Shown here one piece after another: positions 27,455 through 40,400 of a stretch of DNA of 64,000 bases. The notes beneath the pieces were generated by a model. That model saw only the letters and a program-made list of their open reading frames with translations, made no database searches and was not told the origin of the DNA. Source of the stretch: Saprospiraceae bacterium UBA6168 (GTDB lineage: Bacteria; Bacteroidota; Bacteroidia; Chitinophagales; Saprospiraceae); the NCBI GenBank assembly GCA_002435785.1, contig DIUC01000051.1, forward strand, positions 1 through 64,000, written 5' to 3'. How positions within the stretch are numbered: the first letter of the stretch is position 1; the number at the start of each line of letters is the position of its first letter. A program made the translations under genes and the position numbers.

Positions 27455-28165
27455 CATTATGCGCCCCGCTGTGCGCCGCCTTTGTCATTGCGCAGCAACC
27501 CGTCCACGTATCGCTGTGAGCAGCACTATGCGCCACGGTCCACGCCCCGCTGTGTGCCGCTTTTGTCATTGCGCAGCAACCCGTCCACGCCTCGCTGTGA
27601 GCAGCACTATGCGCCACAGTCCACGCCCCGCTGTGCGCCGCTTTTGTCATTGCGCAGCAACCCGTCCACGCCACGGTTCAAGTCCCACGCTGCGCCGCTT
27701 TTTGTCGCTTTGTCATTGCCGTAGGCAACCTGCAACTCACGATGGCCGCCGTGGTTTACGCCTCACGCTGCGCCGCTTTTTGTCGCTTTGTCATTGCCGC
27801 AGGCAACCTGCATCGTCACGATGGCAAGTCACGACAGGACGACACACATGACGCCGCAGTTTGCCTGCGGCAATGACAAAGGCCGCACACAGCGGGGCGC
27901 AAAACGGGGGGCACAGCGTGGCGTGAACCGTGGCGGACGGGTTGCTGCGCAATGACAAAAGCGGCGGACAGCGGGGCGCACAGCGGGGCGTGAACCGTGG
28001 CGTGGACGGGTTGCTGCGCAATGACAAAAAGCGGCGCACAACCGGACTTGAAACGTGGCTTGGACGGGTTGCTGCGCAATGACAAAGGCGGCGCATAGCG
28101 GGGCGTGGACCGTGGCGTGGAGGGGTTGCTGCGCAATGACAAAAAGCGGCGCAGAAGGGGGCATA
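27455..28165. repeat. GC-rich REP-like repeat array arranged as a large inverted repeat
   Basis: The left half carries TTTGTCATTGCGCAGCAACC units at 27481, 27562 and 27643 (exact 81-bp period), then two shorter variants at 27709 and 27787. The right half carries the reverse complement, GGTTGCTGCGCAATGACAAA, ending near 27959, 28028, 28086 and 28143. At the centre, 27787-27811 and 27856-27880 are inverted copies matching at 24 of 25 positions around a 44-bp spacer. Open frames exist on both strands but are low-complexity translations of the repeats, so the region is judged non-coding. Resemblance to TCATTGCG-type dispersed REP elements is my inference. Confidence 0.8.
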
Positions 28166-28312
28166 ACGTAGCGCAGCCGAAGTTGTGCGATAACTTGCCT
28201 CACGCCTTTGAGATGATATTGACAATTAGTAGAGTTGTATTAAGGGGCTGTTGCCCCTTTGCCGCAAGAATCAATAAACGTAGAAGCGCTAAGACGCAGC
28301 GGATTATTTTAA

Positions 28313-28412
28313 TTTTGGTGATTCGTGGATTTGTGTGGGTAATGATACATCTATCATCCCGGGTATTCGGGGATGATAGATGTTTACCCAAACGAAATCA
28401 CGAATAACAAAA
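28313..28412. repeat. 100-bp imperfect palindrome downstream of the 5099-aa gene
   Basis: The core is a perfect 14-bp inverted repeat (28347-28360 with 28370-28383). The outer arms also pair with small gaps: a TTTTG...ATTCGTG...ATTT...GGGTAA series on the left is mirrored on the right. It begins 22 bp past the stop codon of the minus-strand giant gene, so it may serve as its terminator. The symmetrical arms would also fit a small non-autonomous element. There is no T-tract. Confidence 0.65.
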
Positions 28413-28434
28413 CATTACTATTCCAACCCCTCCA

Positions 28435-31400
28435 TCACGGCAATGCAGCCACAGCAATGAAATTGGCCAAAAGGCTCGTATTAACGGGGTGCGCCAATAT
28501 CGTGTTCAGCAAAAGCATTGACTTGTCGTTGGTTGGCCCCTGAAAAATCGCAAACCCGTCCAAGTTGAGGTCCGTTGACACATAACCCGACATGATGAAG
28601 TTGGCGAGGTTATCCGTGTTGCCGGGCGCAGTCATCACCTCCGAGAACAACTGAAAGGCATCGTTGAGGGGGCCTTGGTAAATCACCTTGCTATCGTTGT
28701 TCAAATCGCCTGGCCATAGCATCAACCTACCGTTGCTTATCCTTCCGGCCGTGCCGAATTGGTAAACATGCGCACCCGGAATGGTAAAATCAACAAGGTG
28801 GGGGTCCACAATCTTCAAATAGACGGGGTTTGCCGTCATCAGGCCGAGGTGGTTGCGATGTTTTATGTACACATGGTAATAGTCTTCGGGCATACCATCT
28901 ATTACTATGACGTCGGTTCCCAACCTCGAAACTACGTCCCCGTCCCGCTGGAGGAGGCATGGGATGTTTCTGAGGACGATGGATGGTTGGTCGGCATCCC
29001 GGATTTGAACCAAAACCCAATCCACGATGGCATTGTCGCCCGTGACCTCCAACAAGGACGGCAACAAGGCTAGGGGTGGCTGGCCGTTATTACTGAATGC
29101 CCCAAAGTTGTAGGGATTGTTGGTCGGGATTAAGCCTTTGGTGAGCAGGTTGTCCCGCATCAACGAAGTGCCGTTCGGCACGCCCAGCATGGCGCCGTTC
29201 AGGTTTGCCCTAAGCCGGACGGCAGCGATGTTGCAGGTATCGTATTGAACCAAGGAGGTAGTGTTTCCACAGTTGTCCGCCGAAGTCCAGACCCTGTTCA
29301 TCACCAATCCACTTGCAGACAAATCGCTGTTTTCCGTGAGGCTTACCACGGCTTGGTTGTCACAATTGTCCACGGAAAGGATATTGAACCCTGCCAACAA
29401 TGGCAAGGGCCGCCCCGAACAGCCCTCCGGGTTCAATGCCGGTACGCTTCCTTCCACCACAAAATAGCTGACCGTCCGCTGTGGCACCACCCCATTCAAA
29501 TAGTCCCATTCCTGAATCCTAACTTGAAAACTCGTTGGAGTCACATTTCTGACCCGAATGGTAGCAGGGTCGTTGGCGGCCACTTGGCCGCCGAAAAGCA
29601 CGACTGGTTTGGTGAATTTCCTGCCAAGGTTCACCGTGACCCAGTTATGGGTCAAGTTCACCGTTCCCGTGAGGGCCACAAAATCGCCCTTGTTGTCCGT
29701 GATGTTGCCGGGCTTGGCAGCGAGGAATGCGACCGACTCGTTGGCGTGCACTAATTCCAAATCCTTTGACCTTTCCTCTTCGAGGAACAGCTTAAACGAG
29801 CCAATCCCCTGGGCTTTGAACCGAACCTGGATGGGGTCGCTTTCCGCAAAGGTTTGCGGAGAAGCTATGATGGTGGGCACGGTGGTGAATGCCGAGGTAA
29901 AAAACACTGTTTTCTCAACATTGGTCACATTGGATATCAACCCTGCCTGGAGGTTGCTGATGTCGGCCAAGTTGCCGGGTTCCATGGCCATCCATGCCAC
30001 CTGCTCGTTGGCGTGTATGCCGTCGCCATTCTCCTCCTCTTGAATCCTAAGCTCAAAGCCCTCAAGGCCAATGTTCCGGTGACGGGTTACGATGGCCTCC
30101 GGCGAATTGTTGGAGACCACTTGGGAGAATACTACCGGCGTTTCCCCGAAACTGATGGGAAACGAGATATTCCGCCAGTTGGTAGTGCCGTTTGGCGTAA
30201 GCCCCGCCACGAGTTTCTTGCCATTGGTGAGGGTATAAACCCTGAATATTTCAGGCGCTTCCGTGTCAACCACATGGAGGGTTTGGGTGCCAGTAGCTGT
30301 GTTCCCGCACTGGTCGGCGGATGTCCAGGTGCGCACGATGGAATAATTCTGGCAAGTGCCAGCGTTCGGTTTATTGTTTACTTCATCGAAAGAAACATAG
30401 ATGCCCGGGCAATTATCCAATCCCAGCACTACCGGAGCGGAGGGTATTGGTTCGCTACAGTCTATGGTAATATCGGCAGGTAGGTTTTGCAGGGTTGGGG
30501 GGGCATTGTCTCCAAGGTGCAGCACCACAGTCGCTTGGCTGCAACAGCCAGAGGCCGCATTGCAGACCTGGTACCTAAAACTGTCCGTTCCGCAGGTGAC
30601 GGCGGTCGGTGTATAGGTGAACACACCCTGGTAATTCATGGTCACCGTCCCTTTGGTCGGGTTGGAATAAATGCTATAAACTGGGTTTTGGAGGTTGTGG
30701 TCATTAAAAATAGGTTGCTCTTGGAATACAATGCCAGGGCATGTTTGATAGACATCGTCTTGCAGATGCGGGGTCGCCACGAGCACGCAATCCTCATCGT
30801 CGCAGTCAATCAACCCATCCCCGTCGTTGTCAACGCCATCCGTGCATACCTCTGAGCAGGTCGTAATGGTTACTGTGACGGCATCGGTGGCGGAACAGCC
30901 GCCCGTCGAGCTTACGGTTACTTGATAAGTCGTTGTCGCCATTGGAGTCACTGTTTTGGACTGGCCATTGCCGAGGCCATTGCTCCAACTGAAGGAGTAC
31001 GGCCCCACCCCACCAGCGGCACTTGCCACAAGGGTATAGCTCGAACCGATGCAAATGCTGGCATCGGCACCTGCATTTACGATGGGCTGGCAGTCAGGGT
31101 CCAGGCAATCAGCCAAGCCATCGCCATCGTCGTCAATCCCATTTGCACAGTTTTCATAGCAAGTAATACCGATTATTTGAACCGGATTATTGGCAAAATT
31201 CACGATGCAACCCGTCACGCTGTTGCGCACTTGAACATGGTAGGTGCCTACGGCAACGCCAGTGAACACGTTGGATGCCTGATAGGTGCTACCACCGTTT
31301 ATGCTGTATGACAGATTGGCCCCCACAGCGGATATGGTAATTTGTGCATTGTTCAGGGCAGGGCAATTGTTGGCCGTGGTCATTGCCACATTGGTGATGC

Positions 31401-34400
31401 TTGGCGGTACGCAAACCACCTCTTGGCAGTCCACGAGGCCGTTGTCGTTGTCGTCAACGCCGTTGTCACAAATTTCTATGTTGCAACCTTTGGTCGCATC
31501 CAATATGGCAAGGTCAAAAAAGTATTTGCCCTCCAGGGTCAAATGGGTGGCTGGCACAAAATAGGAGGAAGCCGGCGCAGGCAGCACCCCGCCGTTTTGG
31601 GCATTGGCATAAAAGCCATTCATGTGGTAGCCCAAGTAAACCCGACGGCCATGCCCAGCAGCCACACCCGGCATTGGGTCGGCACTTGAATACACAAAGT
31701 AAACCCCGTTTATGCCCAATGCTTGCTCCCCCGAGTTGGTCCACAAGTAAGCGTCTGCTGCCGATGTGTAATTGCCCCTCGTGAAAACCTTGGTGTAGGA
31801 GGGGTTTATATCGTTGTTAAAGTTGTAGATTTCCTTGGAAAGGCTATTGTCCACATAGAGGTTGTTTTGAAATTGGTAGCTGCCCGCCGTTGTCGAAAAT
31901 CCCAAGTCATCTATAATCTCATAGTTGGAGTTCAGCACGGCGCCGCCGAAGTTTTTCAAGGCAGCAACAAGTGCTGGCGCAATATGCCCTTCGGTCGTAG
32001 CAGATATGACGACCAATTCATAGTTGCTCAGGATGATGTTGATTGGGAGTGTTTGGTTGTTGACATCATAAGTGCCCATCCCGGTGGCATCCGCCTTGGT
32101 AAGTACGGGCATGACGAAGTTCGAGCCGTTGACCTCATCCAAATAATTGATGAAACCGTGGTCCCAGGAGTCCCCGTCGAAAGGTTTGTCGAGGCCGCAC
32201 AGGTAGAGTATGTTGCAGTTGGTTTGGTCATTGGAGCAAGCATTTGGGGTGTTGAAGGTGGCTGTGGCTGAGCAGAGCGAAGTAGCACCCATCCAGGAGG
32301 CTGTTACGGTGCGGTTTAATGCTCCATTCGCTGGCACGGTGAACACGACGGTTTGCGGCGAAGTCGCACCATTGCCCGTGTTGATTCGTTCGGTTTGCCC
32401 CAAGATGCTGACCTCGATTTGGTCGTTGTCTGGAGCATTTATCCAAGAAACCTCAATGCTGACCGTGGCCACGTCCTGCAACGGTTGGTTGATACATTCG
32501 CTGACCACTGGCGTTGCCAGCGTGATTCTATTGCAATAGACATCCTCGCAATCCACGAAGCCATCATTGTCGTCATCCACGCCATTGTCACAAAGCTCAT
32601 GGCAAGGGGCCACCGTAAGGACGTGGGAAGCAGTCGCAGTACAGCCATTGGCATTGGTCACCGTCACGAAATAGGTAGTGCTGGTCAACGGGGATACCGT
32701 TATGACTGAGGTATTGGCACCATTGCTCCAACTGTAAGTGGTGCCACCAATGGCTTGTATGGTGGTGCTGAAACCAGTACATAAATCACTGCCCACCCCT
32801 GCCCCAGCAGCGGGTGCATTGCGGATGTTTACAGTATGAGTGCCCGTACCCGTGCAGCCATTGGCGGCTGTGGCGGTCACCGAATACTGTCCACTTGCGG
32901 CAGGCGTAACGGCATTGATGACCGGATTTTGGGCATTGGAACTAAAGCCGTTTGGCCCTGTCCAATTCCAACTGACCGCAGTAGGCGCACTGGCGTTGAT
33001 GGTTAGGCTGCTACCTTCGCAAGTAGGGCTGTTTGAGCCAACTACGACGGAAATTGATTGGCAAACAATCGTCGTGGTGGCGGTGCTCGTATTATTGGCC
33101 AAGACGGGGTCGGGGGTCGTGCTGGTCACGGTGGCGGTGTTGGACACGACAGTACCGGGCATTAGTGTGGTGCTGGCGGTCGCTACTATCACCAAGGTCC
33201 TGGATACACCCCTTGCGAGTATGCCGACATTCCAGTTTGGTGTCGTCCAAGTGCCTATGGACGGGGTTGCACTGACCAAGGTCAGCCCAGCCGGAAGGAT
33301 GTCGGACACGACGACGTTTTCAGCATTCGTCGGCCCATTGTTGGTGACCACGATGGTGTAGGTGATGTTCTGCCCAGCCATCACGGGGTTCGGCGTTCCG
33401 GTCTTTACGATGGAGAGGTCGGCGCCCCTCAGTCCAAAGCTCCTGCCACACCTCGAATCACCAGCGACGTTGAACGAGATGGCTTGGTTCGTGGGTGTGC
33501 TGCTTTGCGTAAAACCACTGGGCAGCGGGGTTGACAAATTGAGGACAAAGTGCCGGGTTGCCGTGGAATAAGTATTGTATGCGATTTGGACATTGTCAAA
33601 GTAGAAATAATCCGTAGAGCCGAGGGTGCTCGAAGTGAGAAACCGGACGCTGGTGGCCGATGCGATGAACCCAGCTATGTCGTAGGAGCGGGTCCCGGAG
33701 CCATTGGGGAAGGTGAGTGTTTCCAAGGTAGTCCACGGCCCAGTGGCACTGGTGGACACCTGAATGAGGATGTTGTCATTGGAATCATCCAAGCCTGCTT
33801 TCTCAAAATTAAATGAGAATTGGGCGGTCACCGCTCCCGTTAGGTTGGCAGTCCGAATCGCTCCCCTTGTCCCACTGCTCATCCGCAACCGGTTGCCTGT
33901 TACAATAACACTGCCTGAAGCAAAGCCGTTGTTTTCACCCGACTCAGCCCATGCTGCCGACCAGTTGGCGGTGCCATTATTGCCAGTGCCTACGCCATTG
34001 GTGTTGAACTGGTCCAAGACGGTATTCCCGACGATGGGAACTGCAATATCAAACGAATAGGCACCCTGCGCATTGGAGGTTTTGGTTTGCAGCAGCGGCT
34101 CGCCAGCATCCACGGCACCATTGCCATTGGTATCTTGGTATAGCCGCACCCCTACCCCGGCTGCGCCAGTTTCGTTGGTGTTGAAGGCGCCATTCAGGTT
34201 CTGGTCATAATAGACCATGCCACTCACAGCGTTCACACCGGGCGTTATGCTGCAGGACACAGTAATGAACACGGTCGCTATGTCACATACGCCCGGGTCT
34301 TCAAGGCTACAAACTTGATAGTTGTACTGGTCGGTGCCGGTGAAGCCCGTGTTGGGAGTATAGGTGGTGGTGCCGTCGGGGTTCACGGTCACGGCTCCAT

Positions 34401-37400
34401 TGGTAGGAGGTGAGGTGATGGCAATGTCGGCCAAATTGGGGAACCTGACGATATCGTTGTTCAGGATGTTTATCTGGGTAGCCACATCTTGGCCCACTAC
34501 TGCCATGTCGTTGATGGCATCCACTTTTACCAACACGCCCAAAAAGTTGTTTTTGTTGCAAACACCCAATCCATTGAACGAGGCAGTCTGTGTGTTCAAG
34601 ATGGAGGTGCCATAAGCCCCCCCCAAGTTGGTGGGGTCAACTTTCACGATATAACAGGAGGTGCCGACAAAATAGGTCAGCTCCACATTGTCAATCCAGA
34701 AAAAATCGTCGGTAGCCGTAACCCCATTCGTTATAAACTGGAGGGTGTTTGACCCATTTGCATTGTAAGAAGAAAGTGGAATAACAACATTTTGGTAGTT
34801 GATGTCCGAACCCACATAACTACCATCGTTAATGGCGTATATCGTTGAGCCGTTCAACTGTACGTTGACCCCTTCTCCTTGCACATTCAACCCTTGCCTT
34901 TTGAAGCTAAACCTCAGCATAGCACCTGTGGCGCCGCTAAAACTCAGTGTTCGGTTGATTCCCTTGCTTGGGCCTGAAAGGCGGATGGCGTTGCCCAAAT
35001 TTCCAAAACCGGTGTTTGCAATAATTCGGACATTACCTGTATTGATATTGCCATCATCGCCAACCTCCGACCAACTGTTGCTCCAATTAACGCCGCCGTC
35101 ATTGCCGTTTAGGGCTGCTGTTGGGTCAAAATCGTCCTTGGCATTATAGCCCCTGTTGGTGCTAAAACTATAGTTTCCATTGATGTCGGATAGGGTGGAT
35201 GCGGCAATGTTTTCAGTGCCGTTCACCACACCGTTGCAGTTTATATCATTGTACAGGTTTACCTGCACACCCGCTGCCCCAGCTTCATTGTTGAAGGCTC
35301 CGTTGTCCGGCAATTGTTCCACAAAAACCTTCCCAACAATCAGGTTTTCATTGGCAAACGCAAAACAATCCGTTACGTAAATAGTAACCAAGGCGTTATC
35401 GCATATATCAGGATATTCGATAGCACAAAGGCGATATTCAAATTTATCGGTACCCTGAAAACCGGGGTTTGGCGTGTAGGTGATGGTGCCATCCGCATTG
35501 ATGACGACAGTCCCGTTGGTTGGCTGAAGCAATCCGATATTGGAGATGGATGCAGGGTTTGGTGTACATAGGAACCCAGCGTCGTTGCGCATGATGTTGA
35601 CAATGACGGGGGTGCTTGGCTCGGTCGTTTCAACGTCGTCGTTGGCAATTATCAATTGCGACAAACACTTTGGTGCCATCACATATCCCACGTCTTGTGC
35701 AGGAGAGCCTGGTGGTGTGGGATTTCCTGCATTTGGGTCTTGCCCCCATACGGCACAAATATTGGTGCCGTCGCAGGTATAGATAGCAGTGCCAGTCTGG
35801 TCATTGTCCACGTCGAATATCCGATGTACATTCAATGCACCAAGCGGAACAGCAACGTCATAGGGGATTCCACATGGACTAATCATACCCGATGAATTGG
35901 TGAGGTCTCCGTCGTATTTTATATAAATGGTTGTAGCATTAGGTGCAGTCACCCAAATCGGGTTGTAGTTGCCTGATAGGTCGTTGCTTCCTGGTGCCCA
36001 TGCAATGCTCGAAAAGGTGGAAAGGCGATTTTCCGGAATCATGTTGAAAGACCAATCGTAGGCTGAACCATCATTATCCGCATCAATAACTGCCACAGCC
36101 GTAAAGGACTCCCCAATCTGGCTCTCAAACTTATAGCCCGCAGGCTCACTCAGACTAAGATACGTTGCGCCGTTGGCAGGTATCGTAACCGTGCCATTGG
36201 CCCCCGTGCCAGCTCTCCAGTTCACGGCGATCGGCGTATTCAAGCTATTGGTAAAAAAGGCATAAACCGGGGCAGAGGCAAGGGTCGTATATACCGGACA
36301 GTAGTATGTGCTTCCATAAAACAACCCTGGCAACAGCGCAAGGTTTCGAGTTCCGTAGGAGTCTATTCCGCCGAACATCAAATCAACGCCTACCGGGTGG
36401 TTGGAAGTCACGACGGCCCCAGCTTTAAGGTCATTGGCCCTATTAATGTCCGAGGACACCCCAAAAGTGGATGCTGTACCATCATAAAACCATACCTCCC
36501 CTTCGTTCAGTGTGGGCGAGGTAACATCCACCGTACCATTACCATCATAATCGAGCGTTACAACAGTACCATTGGTGGCAGCTTTCACAAATAGTGCCGT
36601 GTATTTGAAGGCGGCAGTGCCTCCCAACGTAAGGTTCTCTCCAAATGGCAAGACAAACAGCTTCCCGTAACGGGAAATATCCACCACGTTGGTTTTTACA
36701 TTTTGGACGGCAAAAGTGGGGCTACCCCCCCCAAAACCGGCATCACCAGTAATTTTTGAGAGGGCAATATCATTGGAGCTGAACAGCTTGTCCTTCCCAT
36801 CAAAGGCTATGGTGGATGAAACCCTTGGATTATACTGAAACTGGTTGTCAACAATGATGTACCCCCCTGCTGGGATTATATCATTTGCATATCCGGGTGC
36901 CCAGCCATTGGAAGGATTGCCATCTCCCCAAATCTCCGTGGTTGATTGTGAGGGGAGCGTGATATTCGTCTCATATCCATCCTCCCAATGGTCATAAGTT
37001 ATGATGGTGCCTGGATAAATGGCCTTTATACTCAAAATGGTACGCACATTATTGGACACAAAGTTGACACTACTGGCACTCCAAAATGCTTTACGCATCT
37101 GAGTAGTATTTTCAGGAAATGAGAGGTAAAAGGTTTTACTCCTCGAAGCTTCTGCACAGGGGTCGCCCAATGCTTCTTCAATTTGGATTTTCACCACTGC
37201 CTGGTCGCATTGGACGGACGGCCCATTGGAGCATACCTGATAGGTAAATTCATCCGCACCGAAAAAGCTGCCATTGGGAAGGTAGGTTATGCCCCCCCCA
37301 GCCCCCACCTGTAGGAATCCATTAGTAGGCTCTGAAACGATGGTAACAGAATTGGGGTTTTTATCGCACAAATCATTGTCCAAAACATTTATCGAAAGTG

Positions 37401-40400
37401 GGTTTCCCTGAATACCTGTGGCTGCATCCTCAATTGCAACAACACCAATCGAAGTAGCTACATGGTAAGCCAATGCAGGGCCATTACAACCAGCCGCACT
37501 CGCCGTGATGGTGGAATTCCCCCGCCACCCAGCCGCATAGTTCACGATGCCAGTAGTTGGGTTGATGGTATTCCCGGCAGCAAGGCTTGTCGCATCCAAT
37601 GAATAGGTAATGCCTGTGGCATTGGTAGCAGTCGCACTATATGTTACAGCACCTGCCCCTTTACAGCGTTCAGTAAAACCACCCAAATTGAAAACCGGAA
37701 CAGTGACCGAGGGAGTCATCGTCACAGTATGGGTAGCGGATTTTGGGCCCGCACAACCAAATGCCTGCGCAGTGATGATACTCGTGCCAACCCATCCAGC
37801 TATATAGGTGACTTTTCCAGTGGCGGCATTGATGTTATTGCCCGCTGCCAAGCTCGCCGCATCGAGCGTATAAACCATGCTTGTGGCGCCAGTAGAAGTT
37901 GCGGAATAGGTCACACTTCCAGCCCCTTGGCACCAGGTGGAGCTGCCGCCAAGGCTAAACACTGGAGTGCCTATTGCGGGCGAACAAATTGAAAAACTGA
38001 GTGGCTGAACGTCAGTAACTGTATTTTCAAACCCCTCTTTTGCGGTGGCATTTATGGAGTAGGCACCGTTCAAACCCGTGGTACTCCAGGCATATTCGTA
38101 GGTTTTTAGGCATCCCTCAGCATCTACGGTTGTGGCCGCTACCGTGGTGCCGGGCGGGCTAACGGTAATGTTCAAGCCTGTGATGTCATAGTGGCCAAAT
38201 GGGTCGGTCACTACGGCCCTTGGATAAACGGTGGTGCCCGCCCCTGCACCCGTGATTACACTTCCGCCGGGATATGGCGCACTGTAAACTGCATACTCCA
38301 CTATATCAATATAGGTCGTAACTGGCAGCGCAACTTTTGAAGGTTTTGTTTGGCTATCATAGTCAATATTGAAAGTAACACCATTTTGGGTGGTGGTAAT
38401 GACAAGGTCAATGCCCTGCCCTGCTGGCACGGTGGCATCGTTCGCCAATGTCCCCGTCCATGTCAACAGGCCAGTCCCACTGTTGTAGGTTGGCGAAGCC
38501 AGCGATATGATATTGTTCAAGCCATATTTCAAGGTTGCATTTATGGCAGGATTTGCTGGCATGGTACCGCTTATAACGGTGACATAACTGGTAATGGTTA
38601 TCGGTTGGCCCTTAATGATGGTAAGGGGACTGCAAAATGCGGGGGCTTGCGTAAAAGTGGTATTGTTGACTGCAACTGGTGCAGGCTTGATGGCAACTGC
38701 GGCCATGCAAGCATCCTCGGGGTCAGCAAAATTGTATCGCAGGGAAACGGAGGAAGCGCCAGGTTTTGTGCTGGAGGCAGCACTTACGTAATTGAAATCG
38801 CTGGCATTCCACAACTGCGCCTGCCCTGCTGCGGGGGAAATTGATTGCGGAACTTGAGGATATTCATCCGCTGCAGCTAAGGAGTAAACTACCTCTCCAG
38901 TGGTCGAAGCATAATTCCCACTGATGAACGTCCCAGTAGCGGTGTAGGTCTGAGGAATGCCAAGTGGGCTGCTTTGGTTCACACCCGAAAATGTCGTGGC
39001 GGATGCGGTCACACTTGAAGTTTTAGAACCAATCGTCACAACCACGTTGGCCGAAGGGCTTGCGGATGGATTTATCAATTGGTAAATATAGCACCTTACG
39101 CCACCTGTGCTGACAACTGATGCCACTTGGGTCATAAGCACCCCACCAAACCTTACGCTGGTCACGGTACCAGGTGCAGCCTCGTCAGATGGGGAGGTAT
39201 TTCCAACGGCGACGGATACAAGCAAAATCCGGTTGGCGCTTGTACCTGGCGTGTGCGAAAAAGTCAAAGTCCCTCCACTTAAAACCGAAACCGAGGAACC
39301 CGACGAGGTAGCAACAGCCGTCACAACAGGATTGGCAGTCACGCTGGCCAAAGTGGTGTTGGAAGTGGTTGCATCCCCAGTGGCGACCGGGTCAATGCGG
39401 TCAAGCACTTGTGAGGGGTCAGAAAGATAGAGTTGCTTGTAAACGAAATTGAGGGTGGCAATGACTTCTGCAGCAGTGGCAGTACAGCCTTTGCTGTCAG
39501 TCACCGTCACGGTATAGGTTCCCGCTGTCAAGGCACTCCTGTCCTTGGGGTTGTTGGTGCCCGCCACATCTGCCCAGTCATAGGTAAAAGGTGCCGTGCC
39601 ACCAATCGCTGTGAGGCTGATGGTACCGTTCATTCCCCCTGCGGGAAACTCTTGGGTCGAGGTCACTGTGAGGCCGAGCAGATCCGGTTGGGTGACGGTG
39701 AAATTGGAGAATGCCTGGCAGCCCGTGTTGTCAGTCACCGTGACGTGATAGGTGCCCGCCACCAATCCGGTCAGGTCCTTGATGGTGGATTGCCCAACTG
39801 GTATTGCACCACCACCACTTGCCGCCCAATTGTACGTAAACGGCGATGTGCCTCCATGCGACAGCACAATCGAACCAACGGAGGCACCAAAACAAGGGCC
39901 TGCAGGTGTCACGGCACCAGTTGCCACTAACACACAGCCTTTGGCAAAGGTGAAATACTGCCCGTCCGCCATGTCCATGTTTGCCCCCCAAAAATTGCCG
40001 TTGAGGGTCATCGGGATTTCAATGGCGCCAGTGGTGAAATTGCCATTGGCGTCCACCAATAAATAGACAGCGTTGCCACCTTCATCCGGCAGGCCATCGG
40101 GGGTGGTGTACTGGACCCTGAACAGGTTGTCTTTGCTGCCATCTGGTGCGCCGGCAGTCGTCAAGGCAGCGCCGCCGGCATAATTTCCTGCGGAGGCTTG
40201 GTTCCACCAGATTTTGCCGGCTCCAGAATTGTCCGCACGTAGAAAGTAGGTAGCACCATCCGTTAATGTGATGGCGGATGGTAGGGCGAAGTTGTACCAA
40301 GCGTAAGAAGTCGTCAAATCATTGGAGGACAGGGTTACCGTGGCAAGGTCGGCACCACCCCAAGTGGACCTAATCCTGAAGGTCACTAACTGTCCAGTGG

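Noticed and set aside
27481..27670. Possible CRISPR array
   Set aside because: The units repeat over the whole 81-bp period, including the stretch between core motifs, so there are no unique spacers. Copies also occur in inverted orientation, and no cas gene is nearby.
27432..28225. Several overlapping open frames on both strands in the repeat array
   Set aside because: Their translations are low-complexity repeats (HCAATRP, VIAQQPVHA) caused by the DNA repeats; frames are open in several phases on both strands.
28105..28407. Plus-strand open frame of 100 codons spanning the array edge and the palindrome
   Set aside because: It runs through two structured non-coding repeats and has no recognisable protein features.
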